64,000 nucleotides of DNA from Streptomyces sp. NBC_00620 (GTDB lineage: Bacteria > Actinomycetota > Actinomycetes > Streptomycetales > Streptomycetaceae): assembly GCF_026341825.1 (NCBI RefSeq), contig NZ_JAPENY010000002.1, positions 2,575,001 through 2,639,000 of the forward strand, written 5' to 3'. The translations under genes were made by a program, and so were the position numbers. Below are positions 51,041-59,484 of the stretch, piece by piece. The notes beneath the pieces were generated by a model. It was not told the DNA's origin. It was given only the letters and a program-made list of their open reading frames with translations, and searched no databases. Every line of letters starts with the position of its first letter. The first letter of the stretch is position 1.

Positions 51041-51730
51041 ATGCCTGAACGTGTTGTGGCCGCCTGTGACGGGGCGTCGAAGGGGAACCCGGGACCCGCC
51101 GGATGGGCCTGGGTCGTGGCCGACGGTGACGAGACCCCCACCCGGTGGGAGGCCGGCCCGCTGGGCACCGCGACGAACAATGTCGCCGAACTCACCGCGC
51201 TGGAGCGCCTGTTGACGGCGATCGCCCCGGACGTCCCGCTGGAGATCCGGATGGACTCCCAGTACGCGATGAAGGCCGTCACCACCTGGCTGCCCGGCTG
51301 GAAGCGCAAGGGCTGGAAGACGGCCTCCGGCAAGCCCGTCGCCAACCAGGAACTGGTCGCCCGCATCGACGAACTCCTCACCGGACGCACCGTCGAGTTC
51401 CGCTACGTCCCCGCGCACCAGGTCGACGGCGACCGCCTCAACGACTTCGCCGACCGGGCCGCGAGCCAGGCGGCGATCGTCCAGGAGCCCGCGGGCAGCG
51501 ACCTCGGTTCTCCCCAGCCGCCGCCCGCTCCCGACACCGTCCCGGCCGCCGCGCGCCGCCGCGCCCCCGCGAAGACCGCGAAGCAGAGCGGCCCGGCCCG
51601 CACGATCAAGGCGAAGTTCCCCGGCCGTTGCCTGTGCGGACGCTCCTACGCGGCGGGTGAGCCCATCGCCAAGAACGGCTCCGGCTGGGGACACCCCGAG
51701 TGCCGTACGACGGAGACCGCCGACGCGTAG
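51041..51730 (+). CDS. Ribonuclease HI with C-terminal zinc-ribbon-like tail
   Basis: 229 residues from ATG 51041. The RNase H fold shows the four acids: Asp in AACDGASKGNPGPAGWAW, Glu in NNVAELTALERLL, Asp in EIRMDSQYAMKAV and Asp in DRLNDFADRAA. It degrades the RNA strand of RNA-DNA hybrids. After a Pro/Ala linker, the last 40 residues contain RCLCGRSYAAGEPIAKNGSG followed by GHPEC, a C-x-C...H-x-x-C arrangement that could bind zinc or nucleic acid. Confidence 0.9.
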   Translation: MPERVVAACDGASKGNPGPAGWAWVVADGDETPTRWEAGPLGTATNNVAELTALERLLTAIAPDVPLEIRMDSQYAMKAVTTWLPGWKRKGWKTASGKPVANQELVARIDELLTGRTVEFRYVPAHQVDGDRLNDFADRAASQAAIVQEPAGSDLGSPQPPPAPDTVPAAARRRAPAKTAKQSGPARTIKAKFPGRCLCGRSYAAGEPIAKNGSGWGHPECRTTETADA

Positions 51731-51741
51731 CGGTCAGACTT

Positions 51742-52566
51742 TCAGGCCGTGTCGAACGTGTAGTGCGCCGTGTGATCCAGCAGTTCGGCCGGCCGCACGT
51801 CGTTCCACGGCTTCATGGTCTCGTCGAGGTCGACGACGTCCGGGGTCCCGCCCAGCGGCAGATAGCTGGAGCCGGGGTGGCGGCGCTGCCAGTCGGCCCA
51901 CAGCTTGTCTATGAAGGCGTGGTGGAGCCAGAACACCGGGTCGTTGGGGGAGACGCCGGTGGCCATCTGGCCGCCCACCCAGACATGGACCCGGTTGTGC
52001 AGGTTGACGCCCCGCCAGCCTTCGAGGTGGTTGCGGAAACCGTCCGAGGCGCTGTTCCACGGCGCCATGTCGTAGGTCTCCATCGCGAGCACGGACTCCA
52101 CCTCGGCGCGGGTGGGCAGCTCCCGGGCGCTCCCGCCGAGCGACCTGCGCAGGTAGGTGCGGCTGTCGACGCGCACGCTGATCGGCCAGTTGCCGGCCGA
52201 GGCCGCGAAGGGTCCGTCCATCACCTGGCCGTCCCGGCTGCGCCCGGTGCCGCCGAGGAAGTCGGGCGCCCACAGGGATGCGCGAGTCGTGCGGTCGGTG
52301 CTCCAGTCCCAGTACGGCAGGGCGACGGCGGGGTCGACCGACTGCAGTGCCTGCTCGAACTCGATGAGGAATCTGCGGTGCCAGGGGAGGAACGACGGTG
52401 AACGGTGGCCCGTCCGTTCGCCGTTGTCCGTGTCGCCGACGATGAACGCGTTGTGTGTCGTGACGAAGTCGTCGTAGCGGCCACTGCGCTTGAGCTGCAC
52501 CAGCGCGTCGGTGAAACGCCGCTTCTCGTCTGCGGTCAGGCTCGCCTGGTTCTTGCGTACGGTCAT
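51742..52566 (-). CDS. melC2: Tyrosinase
   Basis: 274 residues. Type-3 copper enzyme that hydroxylates tyrosine to dopa and oxidises it to dopaquinone, giving melanin. CuA ligands lie in DDFVTTHNAFIVG, TGHRSPSFLPWHRRFLIEFE; CuB ligands in NLHNRVHVWVGG and DPVFWLHHAFIDKLWADWQ. Length is that of Streptomyces MelC2. No signal peptide: export and copper loading depend on MelC1, encoded 33 bases upstream. Confidence 0.96.
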   Translation of the reverse strand: MTVRKNQASLTADEKRRFTDALVQLKRSGRYDDFVTTHNAFIVGDTDNGERTGHRSPSFLPWHRRFLIEFEQALQSVDPAVALPYWDWSTDRTTRASLWAPDFLGGTGRSRDGQVMDGPFAASAGNWPISVRVDSRTYLRRSLGGSARELPTRAEVESVLAMETYDMAPWNSASDGFRNHLEGWRGVNLHNRVHVWVGGQMATGVSPNDPVFWLHHAFIDKLWADWQRRHPGSSYLPLGGTPDVVDLDETMKPWNDVRPAELLDHTAHYTFDTA

Positions 52567-52599
52567 GTGCGGGACTCCACAGTCTGCTTGCGGGGCGGG

Positions 52600-52968
52600 T
52601 CAGTTGGCGTCGAACGGGACGAGCGGGGCCCCTTGCAGTTCCACGACCGCGGCGCGGGCGGCGGCGCGCGGGGTGGCCACCGGGTCGTAGTGGCTGACGA
52701 CGCTGATCCAGCTGCCGTCGGCGTTGCGCATCACATGCAGCTCCACGCCGTCGATGAACACGGCGTAGCCGGCGCCGTGGTGGTGTCCGCTCCCGCTGGT
52801 GGGACGGCCGGTTATGCGGCGGCCCCGGTAGACCTCGTCGAAGGCCTCGGGCCTGGTGTGGTCGTGTCCGGCGGCGGTGGCCGTCGGTGCACTGAGGGAC
52901 TGGGAAGCAGCCACGGCGGCCAGCGTGGCCGCCGCACCCAGGGCATGGCGACGGGTGAGTTCCGGCAT
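52600..52968 (-). CDS. melC1: Tyrosinase cofactor / copper chaperone
   Basis: 122 residues from ATG 52968 with GGAGG upstream. The Tat-type signal (PELTRRHALGAAATLAAVAA) and a short His-rich body (GRPTSGSGHHHGAGYAVFI, ELHVMRNADGSWISVVSHYD) match MelC1, which delivers copper to apo-MelC2 and carries it through the Tat pathway. First gene of the melC operon; divergent from the FAD monooxygenase. Confidence 0.93.
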   Translation of the reverse strand: MPELTRRHALGAAATLAAVAASQSLSAPTATAAGHDHTRPEAFDEVYRGRRITGRPTSGSGHHHGAGYAVFIDGVELHVMRNADGSWISVVSHYDPVATPRAAARAAVVELQGAPLVPFDAN

Positions 52969-53164
52969 ACGAAGTCCTCCTGTATCGGGCTCTGTTGAAC
53001 GACTCGGTATGCCTATCGGTTCGTCAGAGGGTGGGAGAAATCGTCGAATGTCGGTTGGCTGTGATCCGGACAATTAAGCAAATGTCGTGCGCACCATGAC
53101 CCGCAGCCCTCCCCTGTTACTCTTCGCAGTCAATTGACCGCAATGTGCAACAGAGGGAGTGCGC

Positions 53165-54367
53165 GTGAAGATCGCGTGCGTCGGTGGCGGACCCGCCGGC
53201 CTGTACTTCTCGATCCTGATGAAGCGCCAGGACCCGTCCCACGACATCACCGTCTACGAACGGAATCCGGCCGGGTCGACCTACGGCTGGGGAGTGACGT
53301 ACTGGGCGGGCCTGCTCGACAAACTCAGCGAAGGCGACCCCGAGTCCGCGCGCGCCGTCAGTGAGAACTCGGTCCGCTGGAGCGAGGGGGTCGCCCAGGT
53401 GGGCGAGAGCAGGACCGTCCACCCCGGCGACGAGGGGTTCGGAATCGGCCGCCGCCGACTGCTCGACCTGCTCGCCGAACGGGCCGAATCTCTCGGCGTG
53501 CGCGTCGAGTTCGAGCACGAGGTGACCGCCGACCGGCTGCCCGACGTCGATCTCGTCGTCGCGGGCGACGGAGTCAACAGCGCCCTGCGGGAGCGCCATG
53601 CCGACCACTTCGGCAGTGACATCGCGCTGGGGCGGAACGTCTACAGCTGGCTCGGCACCACCAAGGTCTTCGACTCCTTCACCTTCTCCTTCGTGGAGAC
53701 CGATCATGGCTGGATCTGGTGCTACGCCTACCCGTTCAGCGCGGAGCACAGCACCTGCGTCGTCGAGTGCTCTCCCGAGACCTGGACCGGTATCGGGCTC
53801 GACACGGCGAGCGAGGGTGACGGTCTCGCCCTTCTCGAGAAGCTCTTCGCCGACCTCCTGGACGGGCACGGGCTGATCGGGCGGGCGCAGAGCGACGGCA
53901 GCGCGCAGTGGCTGAACTTCCGCACCCTGACCAACCGGACCTGGCGCCGAGGCAACCTCGTCCTGATCGGCGACGCCGCCCACACCACGCACTACTCGAT
54001 CGGCGCGGGCACCACCCTCGCTCTGGAGGACGCCCTCTCGCTGGCCGGAGCGCTGCGCGAGATCCCGGAGCTGGACGCCGCCCTCGCCCACTACGAGCAG
54101 GAGCGCAGGGCCGCGCTCCTGTCGATCCAGAGCGCGGCCCGCCACAGTGCCCAGTGGTACGAGAACCTCCCGCGCTACATCCACCTCCCGCCGGCGCAGA
54201 TGTTCGCCCTGCTCGGCCAGCGCCATTCGCCGCTGCTGCCGTACATCCCGCCGCAGCTGTACTACCGGATCGACCGCGCGGCCGGACAGCTGGAGGCACT
54301 GCGCCGGTTCAAGCGCTGGCTGGGTCCGCGGCTGGCGCGAACGGTGCAGGCCCGCACTCAGCGGTAG
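53165..54367 (+). CDS. FAD-dependent aromatic monooxygenase
   Basis: 400 residues from GTG 53165, GAGGGAG five bases upstream (GTG 53159 is too close). Group A flavin hydroxylase: dinucleotide fold KIACVGGGPAGLYFS, GIGRRRLLDLLAERAE, DLVVAGDGVNSALRERHA, and the second FAD motif LVLIGDAAHTTHYSIGAGTT. NAD(P)H-driven hydroxylation of an aromatic or CoA-thioester substrate is likely. Followed 90 bp later by an efflux pump with its own operators, so it is probably a separate unit. Confidence 0.88.
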   Translation: MKIACVGGGPAGLYFSILMKRQDPSHDITVYERNPAGSTYGWGVTYWAGLLDKLSEGDPESARAVSENSVRWSEGVAQVGESRTVHPGDEGFGIGRRRLLDLLAERAESLGVRVEFEHEVTADRLPDVDLVVAGDGVNSALRERHADHFGSDIALGRNVYSWLGTTKVFDSFTFSFVETDHGWIWCYAYPFSAEHSTCVVECSPETWTGIGLDTASEGDGLALLEKLFADLLDGHGLIGRAQSDGSAQWLNFRTLTNRTWRRGNLVLIGDAAHTTHYSIGAGTTLALEDALSLAGALREIPELDAALAHYEQERRAALLSIQSAARHSAQWYENLPRYIHLPPAQMFALLGQRHSPLLPYIPPQLYYRIDRAAGQLEALRRFKRWLGPRLARTVQARTQR

Positions 54368-54390
54368 CCGTCCACGACCGGGCTTCTTTG

Positions 54391-54430
54391 GTGAATAGCG
54401 ATTCACTAGCTATGGTGAATTGCTATTCAC
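54391..54430. promoter_or_regulatory. Tandem TetR-type operators
   Basis: Two palindromes GTGAAT-N4-ATTCAC at 54391-54406 and 54415-54430, centres 24 bp apart, directly upstream of the MFS gene. The downstream tetR gene (55899) is the likely owner. Confidence 0.8.
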
Positions 54431-54456
54431 CTATTTTTTGGACTCCTGGAGTACCC

Positions 54457-55902
54457 ATGGCGGCTCTGCGTGAGCGATTGACGGTCCCGGTGCTCGCGTT
54501 CGGCGCGATCGTCATGGCCGTCACACAGACGGTGGTGGTGCCGCTGCTGCCGGACCTTCCCCGGCTGACGGGCGCCTCGGCGGGCGCGGTCTCCTGGATG
54601 GTGACGGCCACCCTGCTTGCCGGAGCGGTGCTCACTCCCGTCCTCGGCCGGGCGGGAGACATGTACGGCAAGCGGCGCGTACTGCTGATCGCCTTCGGGC
54701 TGATGACGCTGGGCTCGCTCGTGTGCGCCGTCACGTCCGACATCGGCATATTGATCGCGGCGCGTGCTCTGCAGGGCGCGGCGGCGGCCGTCGTGCCGCT
54801 GTCGATCAGCATCCTGCGGGACGAACTGCCGCCGGAGCGCACGGGCAGCGCGGTGGCGATGATGAGCTCCACCCTGGGCATCGGCGCCGCCCTCGGCCTG
54901 CCGCTCGCCGCGCTGATCGTCCAGTACGCCAACTGGCACGTCATGTTCTGGGCGACGGCCGCACTCGGCGCCCTCGGTCTCGCGCTCGCCTCGTGGGCGG
55001 TGCGCGAGTCGCCCGTCCGCGAGCCGGGCCGCTTCGACACGCTGGGCGCGCTGGGTCTCGCCGCGGGCCTGGTCTGTCTGCTCCTTGGCGTATCGCAGGG
55101 CGGCCAGTGGGGTTGGGGCAGCCCTCGGATCCTGGGCCTGTTCGTGGCCTGCGCGGTCGTCCTGACCCTGTGGTGGGTGCAGCAGCGTCGCGCCGAACGG
55201 CCCCTGGTCGACCTGAAGTTGGCCACCCGCCCGCGCGTCGCGCTGCCGCACGTGGCGGCGCTTCTGACCGGCTTCGCCTTCTACTCGAACACCCTGGTGA
55301 CCGCACAACTCGTGCAGGCGCCCGAGGCCACCGGCTACGGGCTCGGGCTGTCCATCGTGGCTACCGGCCTGTGCCTGCTGCCCGGCGGTGTGACCATGCT
55401 GTTGCTCTCGCCCGTCTCGGCGCGCATCTCCACCAACCGCGGCCCGCGTGTGACGCTGGCCATCGGCGCCGGGGTCATCGCCCTCGGCTATGTCCTGCGC
55501 ATCGCGGACAGCCGCGACCTGTGGGCGATCATCCTGGGTGCCACGGTCGTGTCGATCGGAACGACCTTCGCCTACTCGGCCCTGCCCACCCTCATCATCC
55601 GCGCCGTGCCCGCCGGGCAGACCGCGTCCGCGAACGGCGTCAACGTCCTGATGCGGACCATCGGCCAGGCCGTGTGCAGCGCCGCCGTCGCCGCCGTGCT
55701 CGTCCACCACACCAGCCTCATCGGCGGCGCCCCGGTGCCCACGCTGCACGGCTATCTGCTGGCCTTCGCCATGGCGGGTACGGTCGCCCTGGTGGCCTGC
55801 GCCGCCGCGCTCGCGATACCCGCCGACCCCGCCTCCCGTGACACCGAACGTGCCCGCGACCGTACCGAAGTGTCCCGCGACGAGGCACTCGAAGGAGCAT
55901 GA
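54457..55902 (+). CDS. MFS drug efflux transporter (DHA2-like)
   Basis: 481 residues, GGAG upstream of ATG 54457. About fourteen hydrophobic segments; motif A GRAGDMYGKRRVLL between helices 2 and 3, motif C-like region ALGLPLAALIVQY. Proton-driven export of drugs or metabolites is expected. Coupled to a TetR gene (ATGA overlap) and preceded by two operator palindromes, a classical self-regulated efflux pair. Confidence 0.92.
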   Translation: MAALRERLTVPVLAFGAIVMAVTQTVVVPLLPDLPRLTGASAGAVSWMVTATLLAGAVLTPVLGRAGDMYGKRRVLLIAFGLMTLGSLVCAVTSDIGILIAARALQGAAAAVVPLSISILRDELPPERTGSAVAMMSSTLGIGAALGLPLAALIVQYANWHVMFWATAALGALGLALASWAVRESPVREPGRFDTLGALGLAAGLVCLLLGVSQGGQWGWGSPRILGLFVACAVVLTLWWVQQRRAERPLVDLKLATRPRVALPHVAALLTGFAFYSNTLVTAQLVQAPEATGYGLGLSIVATGLCLLPGGVTMLLLSPVSARISTNRGPRVTLAIGAGVIALGYVLRIADSRDLWAIILGATVVSIGTTFAYSALPTLIIRAVPAGQTASANGVNVLMRTIGQAVCSAAVAAVLVHHTSLIGGAPVPTLHGYLLAFAMAGTVALVACAAALAIPADPASRDTERARDRTEVSRDEALEGA

Positions 55903-56501
55903 GTACCGTGACCACCCCGCCCCCCGGTCTCACGGCATCCGCCGCCGCGCCGCGCCGCGACGCCGAGGCGACGAAGGCGGCCATCCTCCGCGCGGCCCGC
56001 CATCTGCTGGCCCGCCGCGCCCACGCGGACATCACGCTCAAGGCGGTCGCCGACCGGGCCGGGGTGAGCCCGCCGCTGATCCTCAAGTACTTCGGAAACA
56101 AGGACGCGCTGTTCGCGCGTGTCATGTCCTTCGACTCCGACACGGCCGCGCTGCTGGACGCGCCGCTGGAGGACCTCGGCCGGCACATGGTCCGCCATCT
56201 GCTGGTCGGCCAGACCGAGCGCGGCGCCGATCCCATCCTGCGGATCGTCTTCGCCCCGCTCCAGGGCGAGCAGGGCGACATACTGCGCGCCAACTTCCGC
56301 ACCCAGGTCAGCGACCGGCTCGCCGAACGCCTCACCGGCCCCGACGCGGGCCTGCGCGCCGAACTCGCCGTCAGCACGCTGCTCGGCCTCGGCGTCATGT
56401 ACGGCATCGCCCGCGGCACCAGTCTGCGTGCGACCGCGATCGAGGACATCGTCGACCGGTACGGCCCGACAGTGCAGGCCCACCTCACGCGCCCGGTGTG
56501 A
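55899..56501 (+). CDS. TetR family repressor of the efflux operon
   Basis: 200 residues. HTH: ATKAAILRAARHLLARRAHA, then ADRAGVSPPLILKYFGNKDA. The start overlaps the MFS stop (ATGA). It is predicted to bind the two GTGAAT-N4-ATTCAC sites at 54391-54430 and release them when the exported compound accumulates. Confidence 0.92.
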   Translation: MSTVTTPPPGLTASAAAPRRDAEATKAAILRAARHLLARRAHADITLKAVADRAGVSPPLILKYFGNKDALFARVMSFDSDTAALLDAPLEDLGRHMVRHLLVGQTERGADPILRIVFAPLQGEQGDILRANFRTQVSDRLAERLTGPDAGLRAELAVSTLLGLGVMYGIARGTSLRATAIEDIVDRYGPTVQAHLTRPV

Positions 56502-56512
56502 GGAGCTGCGGC

Positions 56513-57139
56513 TCAGTTCACCCCGTGCGGGCGGAACTGGACGCTGATCCGAGGTCCCGCCGCCCGCGCCGACTTGGGGATGGCGTGCTCCCAGGTGCGC
56601 TGGCAGGAGCCGCCCATCACGATCAGGTCGCCGTGCCCGAGAGGGCGCCGCACGGTGTCTCCTCCGTTGCGCGGACGCAGCAGCAGATCGCGCGGGGCGC
56701 CCACGGAGAGGATGGCGACCATGGTGTCCTCGCGCGCGCCACGCCCGATCCGGTCCCCGTGCCAGGCCACGCTGTCGCGGCCGTCGCGGTAGTAGCAGAG
56801 CCCGGCCGTGGTGAACGGTTCACCGAGCTCGGCGGCGTAGTGGGCGGACAGCGCATCCCGCGCCTCGTCGAGAACCGGATGCGGCAGCGCGTCGCCGCCG
56901 GCGTAATAGGCGAGCAGTCTCGGTACGTCCACCACCTGCTCGTACATCTGCCGCCGCTCGGCCCGCCACGGCACGTCGGAGAGGAGCCGATCGAACAGGG
57001 CGTCGGCCCCGCCGAGCCACCCGGGCAGCAGGTCGATCCAGGCGCCGTGGCCCAGCGCGGTCCGGCGCATCCCCTTCAGCGGGGTGAGGTGCGGCTCGTC
57101 GGTCTGGTCGAAGAGGGAGCCCTGGAGGTGCGTGGACAT
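56513..57139 (-). CDS. AlkB-like 2-oxoglutarate/Fe(II) dioxygenase
   Basis: 208 residues. Iron ligands in VAWHGDRIG (HxD) and RTWEHAIPK (distal His); 2-oxoglutarate Arg in RISVQFRPHG. LLAYYAGGDALPHPVL and LCYYRDGRDSVAWHGD match the AlkB nucleotide-recognition region. AlkB proteins reverse 1-methyladenine and 3-methylcytosine damage. GGAGGT 11 bases before the ATG, and a LexA-like box upstream, suggest damage control. Confidence 0.9.
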   Translation of the reverse strand: MSTHLQGSLFDQTDEPHLTPLKGMRRTALGHGAWIDLLPGWLGGADALFDRLLSDVPWRAERRQMYEQVVDVPRLLAYYAGGDALPHPVLDEARDALSAHYAAELGEPFTTAGLCYYRDGRDSVAWHGDRIGRGAREDTMVAILSVGAPRDLLLRPRNGGDTVRRPLGHGDLIVMGGSCQRTWEHAIPKSARAAGPRISVQFRPHGVN

Positions 57140-57160
57140 GGATCCAGCGTACCTCCGTAA

Positions 57161-57176
57161 TCGAATATATGTTCCA
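57161..57176 (-). promoter_or_regulatory. LexA-like (SOS) box
   Basis: tcgaatatatgttcca matches the actinobacterial SOS consensus CGAAC-RNRY-GTTYG except at two positions, and lies 22 bases upstream of the AlkB-like gene start. Confidence 0.45.
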
Positions 57177-57303
57177 TGCGTCAGGGGGGGGCAGGAGGCT
57201 CACTTCGACGCCTGGTTCGGTGACCCGCGTCACATCTGGCTCCTGTCAGCAATCGGGGCGCCGTCTCGTTCAAGGGGCACGCGAACGAGACAGGAGCAAC
57301 GCC

Positions 57304-58494
57304 ATGAAGCACCGCATCGTCGTACTCGGCGCCGGATATGCCGGGGCCTTCGCCGCCGGGAACCTGGCCCGCCGGCTCTCGGCCGCCGACATCGAGATCA
57401 CCGTCGTGAACGCCGTGCCCGACTTCGTCGAGCGGATGCGGCTCCACCAGCTCGCGATCGGCCATGACATCGCGTTCCGCAGGCTCGCGGACGTCTTCGC
57501 GGGCACCGGGGTGCGGCTGCGCCTGGTGCGCGTCACCGGCGTCGACCCCGAGCGCAGGACCGTCGCCGTGACCGGCGAGGACGGCGACGGCGAGCTCGCG
57601 TACGACACGCTTCTCTACGCGCTCGGCAGCTCCGTGGCACGCCACGGCGTCCCCGGCGTGGCCGAGTACGCCTTCGATGTGACCGGCCGGTCCTCGGCGC
57701 TGCGTCTGCGCGAGCGCCTGGCCGGCCTGGGCGGGGGCGGCACCGTGCTGGTCGTCGGTGAGGGGCTGACCGGCATCGAGACCGCCACCGAGTTCGCCGA
57801 GTCCCGGCCCGACCTCTCGGTCGCGCTCGCCGCGCGCGGCGAGCTGGGCGCCTGGCTCTCCCCGAAGGCCCGCCGTCACCTGCGCCAGGCCTTCGACCGG
57901 CTCGGCATCACCGTCCATGAGCACACCGGCATCGAAGCCGTCGAGCCGGCACGGGCGATCGCCGCGGACGGTACGTCCATCCCGGCCGATGTGACCGTGT
58001 GGGCGGCCGGGTTCGCCGTGCACCCCATCGCGGCCGCAAGCGGCCTGGAGGTCGCCGACACCGGCCAGATCGTCGTCGACCGCACCATGCGCTCGGTCTC
58101 GCACCCGGACGTCTACGCCGCCGGTGACTGCGCCTACGCGATCGGCGACAACGGCCGGCTGCTGCCGATGTCCTGCGGCTCGGCCGGCTACACCAACATG
58201 CAGGCGACCGCCGCGATCATCGCGCGCCTGACGGGCAGCGAGGTCCCGACCACCGGGCTGAAGTACTACGGCAACCACATCAGCCTCGGCCGGCGGGACG
58301 CGATCTTCCAGATGGTGGACGGGGACGTCCGGTCGAAGTCCTGGTACCTGGGCGGCAAGGCCGCCGCGCGGCTCAAGTCGGGCGTGCTCAAGGCGTCCGG
58401 GTGGAGCATCGCCCACCCGACCTTCGGCCTGCCGAAGCGCAAGCGCCGCCTGGCCACCGCGCCAGACCGGGTCGACGCGAGGGTCGCCGCATAG
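57304..58494 (+). CDS. NDH-2-like FAD oxidoreductase
   Basis: 396 residues from ATG 57304 with AGGAG. FAD motif IVVLGAGYAGAFAAGNLA, second dinucleotide motif VLVVGEGLTGIETATEFAE, and HPDVYAAGDCAYAIG near the C terminus. Related to type II NADH dehydrogenases and small-molecule oxidoreductases. Followed after ten bases by a SigJ/ECF41-type sigma gene; such sigma factors are usually encoded beside an oxidoreductase they control. Confidence 0.9.
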   Translation: MKHRIVVLGAGYAGAFAAGNLARRLSAADIEITVVNAVPDFVERMRLHQLAIGHDIAFRRLADVFAGTGVRLRLVRVTGVDPERRTVAVTGEDGDGELAYDTLLYALGSSVARHGVPGVAEYAFDVTGRSSALRLRERLAGLGGGGTVLVVGEGLTGIETATEFAESRPDLSVALAARGELGAWLSPKARRHLRQAFDRLGITVHEHTGIEAVEPARAIAADGTSIPADVTVWAAGFAVHPIAAASGLEVADTGQIVVDRTMRSVSHPDVYAAGDCAYAIGDNGRLLPMSCGSAGYTNMQATAAIIARLTGSEVPTTGLKYYGNHISLGRRDAIFQMVDGDVRSKSWYLGGKAAARLKSGVLKASGWSIAHPTFGLPKRKRRLATAPDRVDARVAA

Positions 58495-58497
58495 GCT
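58492..58497 (+). promoter_or_regulatory. -10 element of a possible leaderless promoter (sigJ-like)
   Basis: TAGGCT overlaps the stop of the upstream gene and lies seven bases before the sigma-factor ATG; no ribosome site is seen. Confidence 0.35.
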
Positions 58498-58504
58498 GTT
58501 CCGC

Positions 58505-59443
58505 ATGGACAGCGCGGCCCTCGATCGGTTCGAGGCCAGTCGGGGCAGGCTGGCCTCTCTGGCGTACCGTCTGCTCGGCTCGGCCGCCGACGCCGAGGAC
58601 GCCGTGCAGGACACGTTCTTGCGCTGGCAGGCCGCGGACCGCGAACGGGTGGAGGTGCCGGAGGCGTGGCTGACCAGGGTCGTCACCAATCTCTGCCTCG
58701 ACCGGCTCCGCTCGGCGCGGGCGCGCCACGAGCGAGCGGCCGGTGCCTGGCTGCCCGAGCCACTTCTCGAGGGCGACCCGATGCTCGGCCCGGCCGACAC
58801 CTTCGAGCAGCGCGAATCGGTGTCCCTGGCCGTACTGGCCCTCTTGGAGCGCCTCTCGCCGGTCGAGCGGGCCGTCTACGTCCTGCGTGAGGCCTTCTCG
58901 TACAGCCATGCGGAGATCGCCGGGATCCTCGACATCACCGAGTCCGCGAGCCAGCAGCATGTCCACCGGGCCCGGTTCCGGGTCGCCGCCGAGCGCCGCC
59001 GCGGAGGTGAGGCCGACCCCGCATCTGCGCGCCGGGTCGTCGCGGAGTTCCTCGTCGCTGCCACGTCGGGGCGCACCGAACGGCTGGTGGCGCTGCTCAC
59101 CGACGATGTGACGGCGGTCTCGGACGGCGCAGGACTGGGCCGGCGGCTGTTGCGGTACGAGACGCGTGAGCGGGTCGCCTCTTTCGTGCGGGGCGGCTTC
59201 AAGCCCACACCGGCGAAGCGGCGGCTGGCCGGCGGCTCGCCCGCGATCCACATCGCGCTGGTCAACGGCTCCCCGGCCGTCCTCGCCGTCGTCGACGACC
59301 GGGTCGTGGGCATCGTGGCGTTCGAAGTCAGCGACGGCAAGGTCGCGTCCCTGCGCGGCATCGCCGCCGCGGACCGGCTCGCGCGCCTCAACGAGACCTG
59401 GCGCCAGCGCGAACCCGACGAGCCGGTCATCGACGCATGGTGA
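58505..59443 (+). CDS. ECF41/SigJ-type sigma factor with SnoaL-like C-terminal domain
   Basis: 312 residues. Region 2 (LASLAYRLLGSAADAEDAVQ, AWLTRVVTNLCLDRLRSARA) and region 4 (RLSPVERAVYVLREAFSYSH, QQHVHRARFRV) are followed by a SnoaL-like domain from about residue 190 that regulates the sigma factor without an anti-sigma. The DGGG linker motif reads SDGAGLG and the C-terminal NPxKL motif reads AAADRL, so the regulatory contacts are altered. The upstream oxidoreductase gene is the probable target. Confidence 0.9.
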   Translation: MDSAALDRFEASRGRLASLAYRLLGSAADAEDAVQDTFLRWQAADRERVEVPEAWLTRVVTNLCLDRLRSARARHERAAGAWLPEPLLEGDPMLGPADTFEQRESVSLAVLALLERLSPVERAVYVLREAFSYSHAEIAGILDITESASQQHVHRARFRVAAERRRGGEADPASARRVVAEFLVAATSGRTERLVALLTDDVTAVSDGAGLGRRLLRYETRERVASFVRGGFKPTPAKRRLAGGSPAIHIALVNGSPAVLAVVDDRVVGIVAFEVSDGKVASLRGIAAADRLARLNETWRQREPDEPVIDAW

Positions 59444-59484
59444 CCCCGAATCGGACGCAGCTCGGACATCGCTAGAACTCACCT

